38,695 bases of DNA. It comes from an uncultured Bacteroidales bacterium. GTDB lineage: Bacteria; Bacteroidota; Bacteroidia; Bacteroidales; UBA932. The stretch spans positions 1 through 38,695 of the forward strand of contig CASFPH010000018.1 in assembly GCA_949296645.1 (NCBI GenBank), read 5' to 3'. A program made the translations under genes and the position numbers. The notes beneath the pieces are model-generated. The model had not been told where the DNA came from and ran no database searches. It worked only from the letters and a program-made list of their open reading frames with translations. Of this stretch, positions 26,262 through 35,702 are shown in pieces (within the stretch, counting starts at the first letter, position 1; each line of letters begins with the position of its first letter).

Positions 26262-29200
26262 ATGCTTGATTTGTACAAGGCTTCCGCAGGTGCCGGTAAA
26301 ACGCACAGACTTTCCGGTGATTATCTGAAAATGTTGTTTTCAGAAGAATATGCATACCGGCATATCCTGGCCGTTACCTTTACCAACAAGGCAACGGAGG
26401 AAATGAAGGGAAGAATATTGTCGGAACTGGCGTGTCTGGCCGATCCTGCCGGAGATAGCCTGTTTATGGAAGATATCCTTGCATTAGACAGGATAAGATT
26501 GATGTCCGACATGGACCTTTTACGTTATGGGAGCAAGGAGGCATACGTCAGGGCACTTGCCAGAAAAAACCTGATAGCGCTGCTTAACGATTATTCTTCT
26601 TTCAACATAAGTACCATAGACAGGTTTTTCCAGCTTGTCATGAGATCGTTTGCCAGGGAAATCGGCAAATATTCGTCATACAGGGTGGAGCTTGACGAGA
26701 ATATGGTGCTCGACTCTGCTATAGACTCCCTGTATGATTCCCTTGATAAACCTGAATCTGCCGAAATACTGGAGTGGATGCTTGAAATGTCACTGGATTC
26801 GATACAGAAAGGCGAATCATGGGACGTAAGGCGCAGACTGTCTTCTTTTGCCTCGAAGATATTTTCCGAGGAGTATATGATGAAGAGAAAGCAGGTCGCT
26901 CCAGTGGAGAAAGATACAGTCAGACAGATCATGTCCGAAATGAAGGATTTTGTTTCCCGCTTTGAAGCATCTTTGTCTTCTCTGGCGTCGGAATTCATTA
27001 ATGTTATTGAATCTTCCGGAGAGTCACTTTCCCTTTCGGATTTCAAGGGAGGCAGTCGTTCTCCATTTATGAAAATCGCCCTGTTGAGTTCGGGTAAATC
27101 GTATGAAATTCCGGAATCCCTGATTTCCGCAGCATATGCTTCAGACGACAGAACTCTGGAGGGATGGGCCGCCAGGCGGACAAGAAACAATGCGGCAACA
27201 GTTGATGCTATAGGCCGACTTTACCATACTCTTCACCCTATCCTGTGTGATATGGTTTCCTTGTATTCAAAAGATTCTAGGAAATACAGAAGTTATAAAA
27301 AAGTGTTGTCGGACATATATTTCCTCGGACTAGTAAATGACATAAGCGGATTCGTGGACAAATATACCGCTGAAAACAACCTTGTACTTATATCCCAGAC
27401 TACGGATATACTTAACAGCATAATAGGAGAAGATGATGCTCCTTTCATATATGAAAAAACAGGGACCAGAATAGATCATTACATGCTTGATGAGTTCCAG
27501 GATACCTCTGTAATGCAGTGGGCCAATTTCAGACCATTGATATCCGACAGTCTTGCGGCAGGTCGTACAAATCTGGTTGTTGGAGACATAAAGCAGAGCA
27601 TATACAGATGGAGAGGGTCTGACTGGAGGATACTCGGAGGAATGATTGAATCCGATCTCGGAGAAAACAGGATAAGGCACAGCCATCTCAAGGAAAACTG
27701 GAGAAGCATGCCGGTGCTCATTGATTTCAACAATCGTTTTTTTGAATATGCCGGAAAATCCGCCTCTGACCTGTTCAGATGTTCCGTCCCTGAAAAGTAT
27801 TCGGGGTCGGCTGACCGGATAGAGAAGATATATTCGGATTTTGCACAGAATGTTCCTGCTTCGAGATACGGAAAGGACGGTCTTCTGGAAAATTACGGTT
27901 ATGTGGAGGTGAATCCCGTTCCGGAGGGAGAGGAAAGTGTTTCATGGAAAGATGAGGTCCTTGACAATATCACGCAAAGAGTCGCGGATCTGCTGCAGGC
28001 TGGATACGGGCAAAGCGACATAGCTTTTCTGGTAAGGACAAGGAAGGAAGGTGAGATTGTCGTCGACAGACTTCTTTCCTGCGGGTATAATGTGATATCG
28101 GATGATTCTCTTCTGGTCTCATCTTCATCCCTGATTCGCGGGATTGTGGCTGGGTTGAAAAATATGCTTTATCCTGAAAACGGGATGAATCTTTTATATG
28201 ACGGTTTTCCGGTACCCGATCCGTCGCTGTCGTTGTATGAAATGTGCGGAAAGATGGTCGCTTCCGCACTGGCGGTTCTTGATGAGGATTCGCTTCTGTC
28301 GGTTTCTCCTTTTGTAAATGCATTCATGGATGCTGTTCTGCAATATGTTACACTGGAAGGCTCGGATGTCTATGGCTTTGTCCAATGGTGGGATGCGTAT
28401 GGAGTAAAGATGAAACTTCCGGCTTCCGAGGACCAGGATGCAATACGGGTGATGACGATTCACAAGTCCAAAGGTCTCGGGTTCGGAATCTGCATAATGC
28501 CTTTTCTGGATGACAGACTGGATCCTGTGTCGATGAATGATTCCTGGATATGGGCGGTTCCTGAAGATGAAATTCTTTCCAGGGCAGGAGTGACACCGGT
28601 AAAATATTCTGGCGCGCTGGCCGATACCTTGTTCGACGGAGTCTATTATGAAGAGAAACTTCTCCGCTATGTGGATTGTCTCAACATGTCATATGTGGCA
28701 TTTACAAGGGCGAAGAACGGAATCATAGTATATATGCCGGAACCAGAACGGAAAAGGGACGGATCTTATCCTTCGGGAAGGATATCGGATATTCTGTACT
28801 CCTATTTGTCTGTAGGAAGTTTCGAATATGATGAAAATCTTCACAGGTACAGTAAGGGAGTTCTTCCTCCGTGTAAACCGAAAAATGAAGATAATCGGGA
28901 TATGACTGTCGATCTTCCTTATGTTTCTTCCCCGATAGGGGGCAGGCTCAGGCTTTCGCTTAAAAACACTTCTTTTGCGGAAAGCGGTGTGGCGGTTCCA
29001 GACAATAAGGCCAAGGGAATATTGTATCATGCACTTCTGCAGCGTGTCGTTTTTGCTGATGATGTGAGGAGTGTTGCGGAAACCGCATGTTCGGACGGGC
29101 TTCTGCAACGGGCAGAGGTCGGTCATGCCGTTTCCAAACTGTCTGAAATGATAGATTTTGCAAAGTCAAGAAAATGGTTCGACAATGACGGTAAAAAAGT

Positions 29201-29438
29201 GCTGAATGAAATGGATATCCTTTTGCCTGACGGTTCTTCAAAAAGACCTGACAGGGTAATGTTCAACGTGGACGGGAGCATAGAAGTCGTGGACTATAAA
29301 TTCGGTGACAATATTTCCGATTCATATGTCCGTCAGTTGAGGTCATATGCGGACATTCTTGAAAGTATGGGTTTCCACAATGTTATGGGGTACATATGGT
29401 ATGTGGAACGGAAAGAGATTTATCCTGTAACGGTATAA
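26262..29438 (+). CDS. AddA-like UvrD-family helicase/exonuclease
   Basis: A 1058-residue superfamily 1A helicase fused to a C-terminal nuclease, partner of the AddB-like protein upstream in end resection for recombination. Walker A is unusually close to the N-terminus (YKASAGAGKTHRL, Lys13). VTFTNKATEEMKGRI is motif Ia, MLDEFQDTSVMQW is motif II (about 408), GDIKQSIYRWRG is motif III, VMTIHKSKGL is motif V and YVAFTRAKNGI is motif VI. The C-terminal nuclease shows RPDRVMFNVDGSIEVVDYKF, with the Asp and DYK residues of the RecB-type active site. An in-frame TTG at 26244 would overlap the upstream gene. ATG 26262 gives MLDLYKASAGAGKT, the usual family start, two bases after the preceding stop. 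Confidence 0.93.
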   Translation: MLDLYKASAGAGKTHRLSGDYLKMLFSEEYAYRHILAVTFTNKATEEMKGRILSELACLADPAGDSLFMEDILALDRIRLMSDMDLLRYGSKEAYVRALARKNLIALLNDYSSFNISTIDRFFQLVMRSFAREIGKYSSYRVELDENMVLDSAIDSLYDSLDKPESAEILEWMLEMSLDSIQKGESWDVRRRLSSFASKIFSEEYMMKRKQVAPVEKDTVRQIMSEMKDFVSRFEASLSSLASEFINVIESSGESLSLSDFKGGSRSPFMKIALLSSGKSYEIPESLISAAYASDDRTLEGWAARRTRNNAATVDAIGRLYHTLHPILCDMVSLYSKDSRKYRSYKKVLSDIYFLGLVNDISGFVDKYTAENNLVLISQTTDILNSIIGEDDAPFIYEKTGTRIDHYMLDEFQDTSVMQWANFRPLISDSLAAGRTNLVVGDIKQSIYRWRGSDWRILGGMIESDLGENRIRHSHLKENWRSMPVLIDFNNRFFEYAGKSASDLFRCSVPEKYSGSADRIEKIYSDFAQNVPASRYGKDGLLENYGYVEVNPVPEGEESVSWKDEVLDNITQRVADLLQAGYGQSDIAFLVRTRKEGEIVVDRLLSCGYNVISDDSLLVSSSSLIRGIVAGLKNMLYPENGMNLLYDGFPVPDPSLSLYEMCGKMVASALAVLDEDSLLSVSPFVNAFMDAVLQYVTLEGSDVYGFVQWWDAYGVKMKLPASEDQDAIRVMTIHKSKGLGFGICIMPFLDDRLDPVSMNDSWIWAVPEDEILSRAGVTPVKYSGALADTLFDGVYYEEKLLRYVDCLNMSYVAFTRAKNGIIVYMPEPERKRDGSYPSGRISDILYSYLSVGSFEYDENLHRYSKGVLPPCKPKNEDNRDMTVDLPYVSSPIGGRLRLSLKNTSFAESGVAVPDNKAKGILYHALLQRVVFADDVRSVAETACSDGLLQRAEVGHAVSKLSEMIDFAKSRKWFDNDGKKVLNEMDILLPDGSSKRPDRVMFNVDGSIEVVDYKFGDNISDSYVRQLRSYADILESMGFHNVMGYIWYVERKEIYPVTV

Positions 29439-29469
29439 ATGGCGGTTTTTATATTTGTCTCTTTTTCCG

Positions 29470-29477
29470 TAAGTTTG
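29470..29477 (+). promoter_or_regulatory. -7 box candidate (TAAGTTTG) for the ABC-F gene
   Basis: TAAGTTTG fits TAnnTTTG, 22 bases before the ATG at 29500. A second exact fit, TATATTTG, occurs at 29450-29457. Neither has a TTG at 19 bases. One of them is likely the start of transcription for the ABC-F gene after the 61-base gap. Confidence 0.35.
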
Positions 29478-29499
29478 CCGCCTGAAAAAATGGAATCGT

Positions 29500-31134
29500 A
29501 TGGTATCGGTTGAAGGTCTTTCGGTAGAATTCAGCGGAACGACGCTGTTCAAGGATATTTCCTTTGTTATAAATGACAAGGACAGGATTGCCCTGATGGG
29601 AAAGAACGGAGCCGGCAAGTCCACTATGCTCAAGATAATTGCAGGTGTAAGGACTCCGACAAGGGGAAAGGTTACTGTAAATGACGGAGGGGTGATAGGC
29701 TATCTGCCGCAGCATCTTATGGTGGAGGACGGCAATACCGTCTTCGACGAAGCATGCCTTGCATTCGAACATCTTTTTGAAATAGAGCGCCGTATAGAAA
29801 CCCTTAATGCCGAGTTGTCTCTCAGAACCGATTATGACAGCCACGAGTATATGAGGCTGATAGAAGAGGTGACTTCTCTTTCGGAAAAATTCTATCATAT
29901 TGACCTGACCAACTACAGGGAGGATGTCGAGAAGATGCTCCTGGGACTCGGTTTTGTCAGAAGCGATTTCAACCGTCCCACTTCTGAATTTTCGGGCGGT
30001 TGGAGAATGCGTATAGAACTGGCGAAACTGCTTCTGCAGAAACCTACGCTTCTGCTGCTCGATGAGCCTACAAATCATCTTGACATAGAGTCAATCGAAT
30101 GGCTGGAGAGCTTTATAATAAACAGCGCCAATTCCGTAATGGTGATATCCCATGACAAGGCTTTCGTGGACAATATAACCACAAGGACAATAGAGCTTAC
30201 CATGGGTCGTATATATGATTACAAGGTTAATTATTCCAAATATCTGGAACTCAGGGCGGAAAGAAGGCAGCAGCAACTGGCGGCCTATGAGAACCAGCAG
30301 AAAATGATTGCCGAGAACAAAGAATTCATAGAACGTTTCAAAGGTACGTATTCGAAGACAAATCAGGTGCAGTCGAGGGTGAGAATGCTTGAAAAACTTG
30401 AGATAGTGCAGGTTGACGAAGAAGACAGAAGCACCTTGAATCTTAAGTTTCCGCCTTCTCCGAGGTCCGGCTCTTATCCCGTCATAGCACATGAAGCTGG
30501 CAAGAGCTATGGAGATCATGTCGTTTTCTCAAAAGCCTCCTTTACGATAGAACGCGGTGAAAAGGTTGCTTTTGTCGGAAAGAATGGAGAGGGAAAGTCT
30601 ACTATGGTCAGAATGATAATGGGGGAAATCCCGTTTGACGGGAAGATACAGCTGGGACACAATCTCAAGATAGGTTATTTCGCCCAAAACCAGGCCTCCC
30701 TGCTTGATGATGACAAGACAGTTTTCAAGACGATTGACGATGTTGCCGTAGGTGATATAAGGACCAAGATACGCGATATACTGGGGGCTTTCATGTTCGG
30801 GAGGGATGATTCCGACAAACTTGTCAAAGTGCTTTCCGGTGGGGAGAGAACCAGATTGTCCATGGTGAAACTGTTGTTGGAACCTGTAAACATGTTGATT
30901 CTTGACGAACCTACAAATCACCTTGATCTTAAAACAAAGGATATTCTCAAGCAGGCCCTTGTCAGGTTTGACGGTACGCTTATAGTCGTGTCGCATGACA
31001 GGGATTTTCTTAACGGCCTTGTAAGCAAGGTTTACGAGTTTTCGTGCGGCAGGGTCATAGAGCATCTGGGGGGCGTCTATGATTTCCTCGAAAAGAAAAA
31101 AATTGAAAACTTGAGGGAAATAGAGCGACGGTAA
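29500..31134 (+). CDS. ABC-F family ATP-binding protein
   Basis: A 544-residue soluble protein with two ABC ATPase domains and no membrane segments, the ABC-F layout. Domain 1 has Walker A GKNGAGKSTM (about 33-42), signature SGGWRMRIELAKLL (about 165-178) and Walker B LLLLDEPTNHLD (about 185-196). Domain 2 repeats these with GKNGEGKSTM (about 362-371), LSGGERTRLSMVKLL and MLILDEPTNHLD. The domains are joined by a charged linker (about 245-310, YLELRAERRQQQLAAYENQQ and following) that in this family reaches the ribosomal peptidyl-transferase region. Members act as translation factors (EttA, Uup, YbiT) or antibiotic resistance factors. This chromosomal setting before rpsA favours a housekeeping translation role, but the subgroup cannot be fixed by eye. 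Confidence 0.95.
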   Translation: MVSVEGLSVEFSGTTLFKDISFVINDKDRIALMGKNGAGKSTMLKIIAGVRTPTRGKVTVNDGGVIGYLPQHLMVEDGNTVFDEACLAFEHLFEIERRIETLNAELSLRTDYDSHEYMRLIEEVTSLSEKFYHIDLTNYREDVEKMLLGLGFVRSDFNRPTSEFSGGWRMRIELAKLLLQKPTLLLLDEPTNHLDIESIEWLESFIINSANSVMVISHDKAFVDNITTRTIELTMGRIYDYKVNYSKYLELRAERRQQQLAAYENQQKMIAENKEFIERFKGTYSKTNQVQSRVRMLEKLEIVQVDEEDRSTLNLKFPPSPRSGSYPVIAHEAGKSYGDHVVFSKASFTIERGEKVAFVGKNGEGKSTMVRMIMGEIPFDGKIQLGHNLKIGYFAQNQASLLDDDKTVFKTIDDVAVGDIRTKIRDILGAFMFGRDDSDKLVKVLSGGERTRLSMVKLLLEPVNMLILDEPTNHLDLKTKDILKQALVRFDGTLIVVSHDRDFLNGLVSKVYEFSCGRVIEHLGGVYDFLEKKKIENLREIERR

Positions 31135-31209
31135 CATGGATTCGGGTGCTGCGTCTATCTCTGGAGTATCCCGAAACTGTGCAATTGCCATAATTAATTG
31201 AAAATTATT

Positions 31210-31239
31210 TTGCTGGATATAAAAAACTGATTATTTTTG
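31210..31239 (+). promoter_or_regulatory. Promoter for rpsA-rnz-peptidase unit
   Basis: TTG (31210-31212), 19 bases, then TATTTTTG (31232-31239), an exact consensus fit. Transcription is expected from about 31243-31246. The upstream 31140-31209 contains a TTCGGG...CCCGAA inverted repeat (31141-31146 with 31170-31175) without a T-run, and otherwise nothing I can assign. Confidence 0.75.
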
Positions 31240-31244
31240 CCGCG

Positions 31245-31256
31245 CCCTTTCGAGGG
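31245..31256 (+). promoter_or_regulatory. UUCG tetraloop hairpin at the 5' end of rpsA mRNA
   Basis: CCCT (31245-31248), loop TTCG (31249-31252), AGGG (31253-31256). UUCG loops make unusually stable small hairpins. It lies at or within a few bases of the predicted transcription start, where it could shield the 5' end of an abundant mRNA. Confidence 0.35.
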
Positions 31257-31302
31257 ACTATAAATAATGTCTAACCACTTGTTGCAAAATCTGATTTTAA
31301 AA

Positions 31303-33165
31303 ATGAGTACAGAAGAAACAGTTAAGGATGTGGCTGAAACAGTTGAGGCCGCAGCGGTTGCAGAAGAACCGGTTATCGTGGATGCAACCAAAAAGAGAAA
31401 AAGCAATGCGTCTGTAGCAGTTGACAAATTCGACTGGGATGCATTTGAAAATGACGCCGATTACGGTGTGGAAAGAAGCGTAGTGGAACAGCAGTACGAC
31501 AACACCCTTTCAAAAGTAATAGAAAGCGAAGTCGTAGAAGGTACTGTAGTATCAATCAACAAAAGGGAAGTAATCGTAAATATCGGTTACAAGTCAGAAG
31601 GAGTTATCAGCATCAATGAATTCCGCTACAACCCTGAACTTGCGGTAGGAGACAAGGTTGAGGTTTATGTGGAAAATGCTGAAGATAAAAGAGGCCAGCT
31701 TGTCCTCTCTCACAGAAAAGCCCGTTCTCTCCGTTCTTGGGACAGAGTCAATGAGGCATTCGATAAGGATGAAATCGTTAAGGGATATATCAAGTGTCGT
31801 ACGAAAGGCGGTATGATAGTTGACGTCTTCGGAATCGAGGCGTTCCTGCCTGGTTCACAGATCGATGTTAAACCTATCCGTGACTACGATGTATTCGTAA
31901 ACAAGACAATGGAATTCAAGATCGTCAAGATCAACCACGAATTCCGCAACGTAGTAGTTTCGCACAAGGCTCTCATAGAGGCTGAACTCGAAGCCCAGAA
32001 GGCTGACATTATCGGCAAACTTGAAAAAGGCCAGATACTTGAAGGTACCGTTAAGAATATCACTTCATACGGCGTATTCGTGGATCTCGGCGGTGTAGAC
32101 GGACTTATCCATATCACTGACCTTTCTTGGGGCAGAATCAGCCATCCAGAAGAAGTCGTTCAGCTTGATCAGAAGATCAATGTCGTTATATTGGATTTCG
32201 ATGATACCAAGAAGAGAATTGCTCTCGGTCTGAAACAGTTGAGCGCTCATCCTTGGGATTCACTGGATCCTAATCTTCAGGTCGGCGACAAGGTGAAGGG
32301 TCGTGTGGTTGTGATAGCAGATTACGGCGCATTCATCGAAATACAGCCTGGTGTTGAAGGTCTTATCCATGTGTCTGAAATGTCATGGTCACTTCACCTC
32401 AGAAGCGCGCAGGACTTCCTGAAAGTCGGTGACGAAGTTGAGGCCGTAATCCTGACGCTTGACAGGGAAGAAAGAAAGATGTCTCTCGGCATCAAGCAGC
32501 TCAAGGCTGACCCATGGACAACAATAGCTGAAAAATATCCTGTAGGTTCAAAACATACGGCTGTCGTACGCAATTTCACGAACTTCGGAGTATTTGTAGA
32601 ACTTGAAGAAGGCGTAGACGGACTTGTTCACATAAGCGACCTTTCATGGACCAAGAAAATCAAACATCCTTCAGAATTCACTTCAGTAGGAGATACTCTT
32701 GAAGTTGTGGTTCTTGAAGTGGACCAGGAAAACCGTCGTCTGAGCCTCGGTCACAAGCAGCTCGAAGAAAATCCATGGGATGTATTCGAAACAGTATTTA
32801 CCATAGGTTCGGTTCACGAAGGAACAGTTGTTTCGTTTGTTGACAAAGGCGCAAACATCGCTCTTGCATACGGAATAGAAGGTTATGCAACCCTCAAGAA
32901 TCTTGTAAAGGCTGACGGAACACAGGCTCAGCTTGAAGAAAAACTCGATTTCAAGGTTCTTGAATTCAATAAGGCTACCAAGAGAATAGTTCTTTCACAT
33001 ACCCGTACTTTTGAAGATCCTAAGAAAGAGGAAAACAAGGAAAAGGCAAGTGAAGCGGACAATACTCAGAAGGCTGTAAAGAGATTGAATGCCAATATCG
33101 AGAAAACAACTCTCGGTGACATATCAGAGTTGGCAGCACTTAAGAGCGAAATGGAAAACAAATAG
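31303..33165 (+). CDS. rpsA: 30S ribosomal protein S1
   Basis: A 620-residue RNA-binding ribosomal protein with six S1 (OB-fold) repeats. The sharper ones read VKNITSYGVFVDLGGVDGLI, VVVIADYGAFIEIQPGVEGL and VVRNFTNFGVFVELEEGVDG. Each of these is followed by IH/VH-(I/V)S/T-(D/E)-(L/M)-SW and a DREERKMSLGIKQL-like end. The first two and last repeats are more divergent, as usual. The acidic N-terminal tail (MSTEETVKDVAET) resembles the family. An in-frame ATG at 31267 would add 12 hydrophobic residues (MSNHLLQNLILK), which is unlike S1 proteins, so 31303 is preferred, though 31267 cannot be excluded. S1 melts and recruits mRNA, important in a phylum without strong Shine-Dalgarno sequences. rnz follows after six bases. 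Confidence 0.96.
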   Translation: MSTEETVKDVAETVEAAAVAEEPVIVDATKKRKSNASVAVDKFDWDAFENDADYGVERSVVEQQYDNTLSKVIESEVVEGTVVSINKREVIVNIGYKSEGVISINEFRYNPELAVGDKVEVYVENAEDKRGQLVLSHRKARSLRSWDRVNEAFDKDEIVKGYIKCRTKGGMIVDVFGIEAFLPGSQIDVKPIRDYDVFVNKTMEFKIVKINHEFRNVVVSHKALIEAELEAQKADIIGKLEKGQILEGTVKNITSYGVFVDLGGVDGLIHITDLSWGRISHPEEVVQLDQKINVVILDFDDTKKRIALGLKQLSAHPWDSLDPNLQVGDKVKGRVVVIADYGAFIEIQPGVEGLIHVSEMSWSLHLRSAQDFLKVGDEVEAVILTLDREERKMSLGIKQLKADPWTTIAEKYPVGSKHTAVVRNFTNFGVFVELEEGVDGLVHISDLSWTKKIKHPSEFTSVGDTLEVVVLEVDQENRRLSLGHKQLEENPWDVFETVFTIGSVHEGTVVSFVDKGANIALAYGIEGYATLKNLVKADGTQAQLEEKLDFKVLEFNKATKRIVLSHTRTFEDPKKEENKEKASEADNTQKAVKRLNANIEKTTLGDISELAALKSEMENK

Positions 33166-33171
33166 TTTTCG

Positions 33172-34119
33172 ATGGATTTCAAACTTACTGTATTGGGGAC
33201 GGCTTCGGCCCTCCCCACTGTAAACAGATATCCGAGCGCCCAGGTATTGGAAATACGTGGGCGCTTGTTTTTATTGGATTGCGGTGAAGGAACGCAGATG
33301 CAGATGAGGCGTTACTCCATAAGTATGATGAAAGTCGAGAAAATATTCATTTCTCATATACATGGGGACCATCTTTTCGGAATCTTCGGACTTTTGTCTA
33401 CGATGGCCATGTCCGGCAGAACGGCACCGCTCGAAATCTATGCTCCGGCACAATTCGCAACAATTCTGTCCTTTTTCAAGGCCAATTTCGTGGAGAAAAT
33501 GAATTTTGAGACGGTCCATTTTCCTTTGAATCACATCAAGAGCCCGACGATAATATCGGAGACACGCAATATTGAAATATATGCTTTTCCCCTGAATCAC
33601 AGGATAGCAGCCTACGGGTTCATGTTCAGGGAAAAAACACCGCAGTTAAACATACGTAAAGATGCAATAGAGCGTTATTCGCTTTCTTTGCAGGAAATAG
33701 GCCGGTTAAAGAAAGGCGAAAATATTTACAGGGAGGACGGAAGTCTTCTTGACTGTTCCGAACTGACATATATGCCTTATGTGCCCAGATCGTATGCATA
33801 TTGTTCCGATACGGCACCTTTTGAAATGCTTCCTTCCTGGATAAAGGGGGTTGATCTTCTTTACCACGAAGCCACATTTGACGATTCCCTCAGGGAAATG
33901 GCAGAGGCAACCTATCATTCTACGGCAAGGCAGGCCGCGGAATGTGCCTTAAAGGCAGGCGTTTCCAATCTGCTGCTGGGACATTATTCATCCCGTTTCA
34001 GATTTCTGGATAATCTGCTCGAAGAAGCGAAAAGTGTGTTTGCGGATACATTACTTGCATACGAGGGTATGGTATTTGATATCCCTCTGAAAAAAAGCAC
34101 GTGCAATGAGAATATTTAA
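33172..34119 (+). CDS. rnz: Ribonuclease Z
   Basis: A 315-residue metallo-beta-lactamase-fold endonuclease that trims the 3' trailer of tRNA precursors. It has the zinc motif SHIHGDHLFGIFGLL (HxHxDH, about residues 61-75), LNHRIAAYGFMF (about 139-150), the metal Asp in YCSDTAPF (about 209-216), a later LYHEATF and the C-terminal HST...GHYSSRF (His ligands). The N-terminal LTVLGTASALPTVNRYPSAQ is typical of the bacterial short form. The length is normal. It is co-transcribed with rpsA, and its last 14 bases overlap the start of the S41 peptidase gene. Confidence 0.97.
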   Translation: MDFKLTVLGTASALPTVNRYPSAQVLEIRGRLFLLDCGEGTQMQMRRYSISMMKVEKIFISHIHGDHLFGIFGLLSTMAMSGRTAPLEIYAPAQFATILSFFKANFVEKMNFETVHFPLNHIKSPTIISETRNIEIYAFPLNHRIAAYGFMFREKTPQLNIRKDAIERYSLSLQEIGRLKKGENIYREDGSLLDCSELTYMPYVPRSYAYCSDTAPFEMLPSWIKGVDLLYHEATFDDSLREMAEATYHSTARQAAECALKAGVSNLLLGHYSSRFRFLDNLLEEAKSVFADTLLAYEGMVFDIPLKKSTCNENI

Positions 34120-35698
34120 ATTGACGGCAATAATTTTTATTGCCACAACTTTGTCGTTGGATGCACAGGTGGCATCAACGATGTCGCAGGCAGCAAAGGT
34201 TCAGACTGAAATGAAAAAGTACGGGGAAACGATGTATTATCTTCAGAACTTCTACATCGATACGTTGAATCTTTCTTCCGTAACTGACGAGGCGCTTAAA
34301 AAAGTGATGTCGCAGCTGGATCCTCATTCTGTATATATACCGGCAAAAGAAGTGGAAGCCATGAATGAACCACTTGAGGGAAGTTTCAATGGAATAGGTA
34401 TCGAATTTGCCGTTATAAATGATACTTTGACCGTACAGGCTCCTGTTTCTGGCGGACCTTCGGAAAGAGTAGGACTCATGGCAGGAGACAAAATAGTTGC
34501 AGTTGACGGTGAGAATGTGGCTGGAATAGGACTGACGACTCAGGGTGTCCACAAGTATCTGAGAGGACCTAAAGGAAGTAAGGTCGAACTTGAAATCATA
34601 AGGAAAGGATATTCCGAAAGCCTTGATTTTATTGTGGAAAGGGACAAGATCCCGCTGAACAGTATAGATGCATGGTATGAAGTCTCTCCCGGAGTTCTTT
34701 ATGTGAAACTTGGCAGATTCGCCGCAACATCAATGGAAGAGTTCGGCAACATATTCAGGGAATACGGTACGCCGAAAGGACTTGTCCTTGATTTAAGAGG
34801 CAATTCAGGCGGATTTCTTCATATTGCGCTTCAGCTGACAAACCAGTTTCTGGAACCAGGTTCCCTGATGCTTTATACTGAAGGACGTATGCTTCCCAGA
34901 ACGGATGAATATGCCCGTGGGGCCGGTCTGTACAGAAAGGGACCTCTCGCAATTCTGATAGACGAGAATTCTGCGTCGGCAAGCGAGATTGTCTCGGGTG
35001 CGGTACAGGATTGGGACAGAGGTGCGATAATCGGGAGAAGGTCTTTCGGGAAAGGACTTGTGCAGAGAATGCTTCCTCTTTCCGACGGGTCGCAGATAAG
35101 GCTTACAATTGCGAGGTATCATACACCTTCCGGACGTGTGATCCAGTCACATTATGAGAACGGCAAGGCAGAAGAATATTATATGAATCTGATGAAGCGA
35201 TATGAAAACGGAGAGGTTTTCAGCCGTGACAGTATAGAATTCCCGGATTCCCTCAAATACAGGACCCTTAGAAAAGGACGTACAGTGTATGGGGGAGGCG
35301 GAATAATGCCGGATATTTTTGTCCCTCTGGATACAGCCGCAACATCCGAATTATATTCCACTATCCTCAGGGGCGGATATGCAATCGACTTTGTAAACGC
35401 CATGTTCGACGAAAAGAGGGAAGACTACAAGACCAGATATCCCGATTTTGCATCACTCGACTCTTCTTTCCTTAATGACAATGATATATTGGGTGAATTT
35501 TCAGAATATCTTGTATCCAGAGGCGTAAGTGTTTCTTCTGCTGATATGGAAAAATCCGGAGTTGAAATTACATCCTTTTTGAAAGCCCTTGTGGCAAGGA
35601 ATCTGTTTGGAATGAATGAGTACTTCCGCATAATAAACGAGGACGACGGAGCATACAGGAAGGCTCTGGATTATGTTAATTCCGAAATCCGGAGCTGA
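34106..35698 (+). CDS. S41 family C-terminal processing peptidase (CtpA/Prc-like)
   Basis: A 530-residue exported serine protease. A signal peptide (residues 1-20, LTAIIFIATTLSLDAQ) is followed by an N-terminal helical region. A PDZ domain (about 90-175, including GIEFAVINDTLTVQAPVSGG and GLMAGDKIVAVDG) follows, then the S41 catalytic domain. The Ser/Lys dyad is Ser291 in DENSASASEIV and Lys316 in SFGKGLVQ; VLDLRGNSGGFLHIA is the conserved strand before it. Family members cut periplasmic or envelope proteins near their C-termini, including peptidoglycan hydrolases in several species. The start overlaps rnz by 14 bases. The stop is only four bases from the end of convergent mltG. Confidence 0.94.
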   Translation: MRIFKLTAIIFIATTLSLDAQVASTMSQAAKVQTEMKKYGETMYYLQNFYIDTLNLSSVTDEALKKVMSQLDPHSVYIPAKEVEAMNEPLEGSFNGIGIEFAVINDTLTVQAPVSGGPSERVGLMAGDKIVAVDGENVAGIGLTTQGVHKYLRGPKGSKVELEIIRKGYSESLDFIVERDKIPLNSIDAWYEVSPGVLYVKLGRFAATSMEEFGNIFREYGTPKGLVLDLRGNSGGFLHIALQLTNQFLEPGSLMLYTEGRMLPRTDEYARGAGLYRKGPLAILIDENSASASEIVSGAVQDWDRGAIIGRRSFGKGLVQRMLPLSDGSQIRLTIARYHTPSGRVIQSHYENGKAEEYYMNLMKRYENGEVFSRDSIEFPDSLKYRTLRKGRTVYGGGGIMPDIFVPLDTAATSELYSTILRGGYAIDFVNAMFDEKREDYKTRYPDFASLDSSFLNDNDILGEFSEYLVSRGVSVSSADMEKSGVEITSFLKALVARNLFGMNEYFRIINEDDGAYRKALDYVNSEIRS

Positions 35699-35702
35699 TG
35701 TT

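Noticed and set aside
23386-29438. Anti-phage defence system built on the helicase/nuclease pair
   Set aside because: Motifs and gene order fit housekeeping AddAB-type resection; no defence-associated partner or mobile element lies nearby.
29449-30078. 209-residue frame antisense to the ABC-F gene start
   Set aside because: A shadow of the coding strand; composition is rich in His/Gln/Arg as expected of antisense frames.
31141-31175. TTCGGG...CCCGAA inverted repeat as terminator of the ABC-F gene
   Set aside because: It has a 23-base loop and no following T-run, so it is not a convincing intrinsic terminator.
30529-31191. 220-residue frame antisense to the ABC-F gene
   Set aside because: It mirrors the ATPase coding sequence and has no independent promoter or motif.
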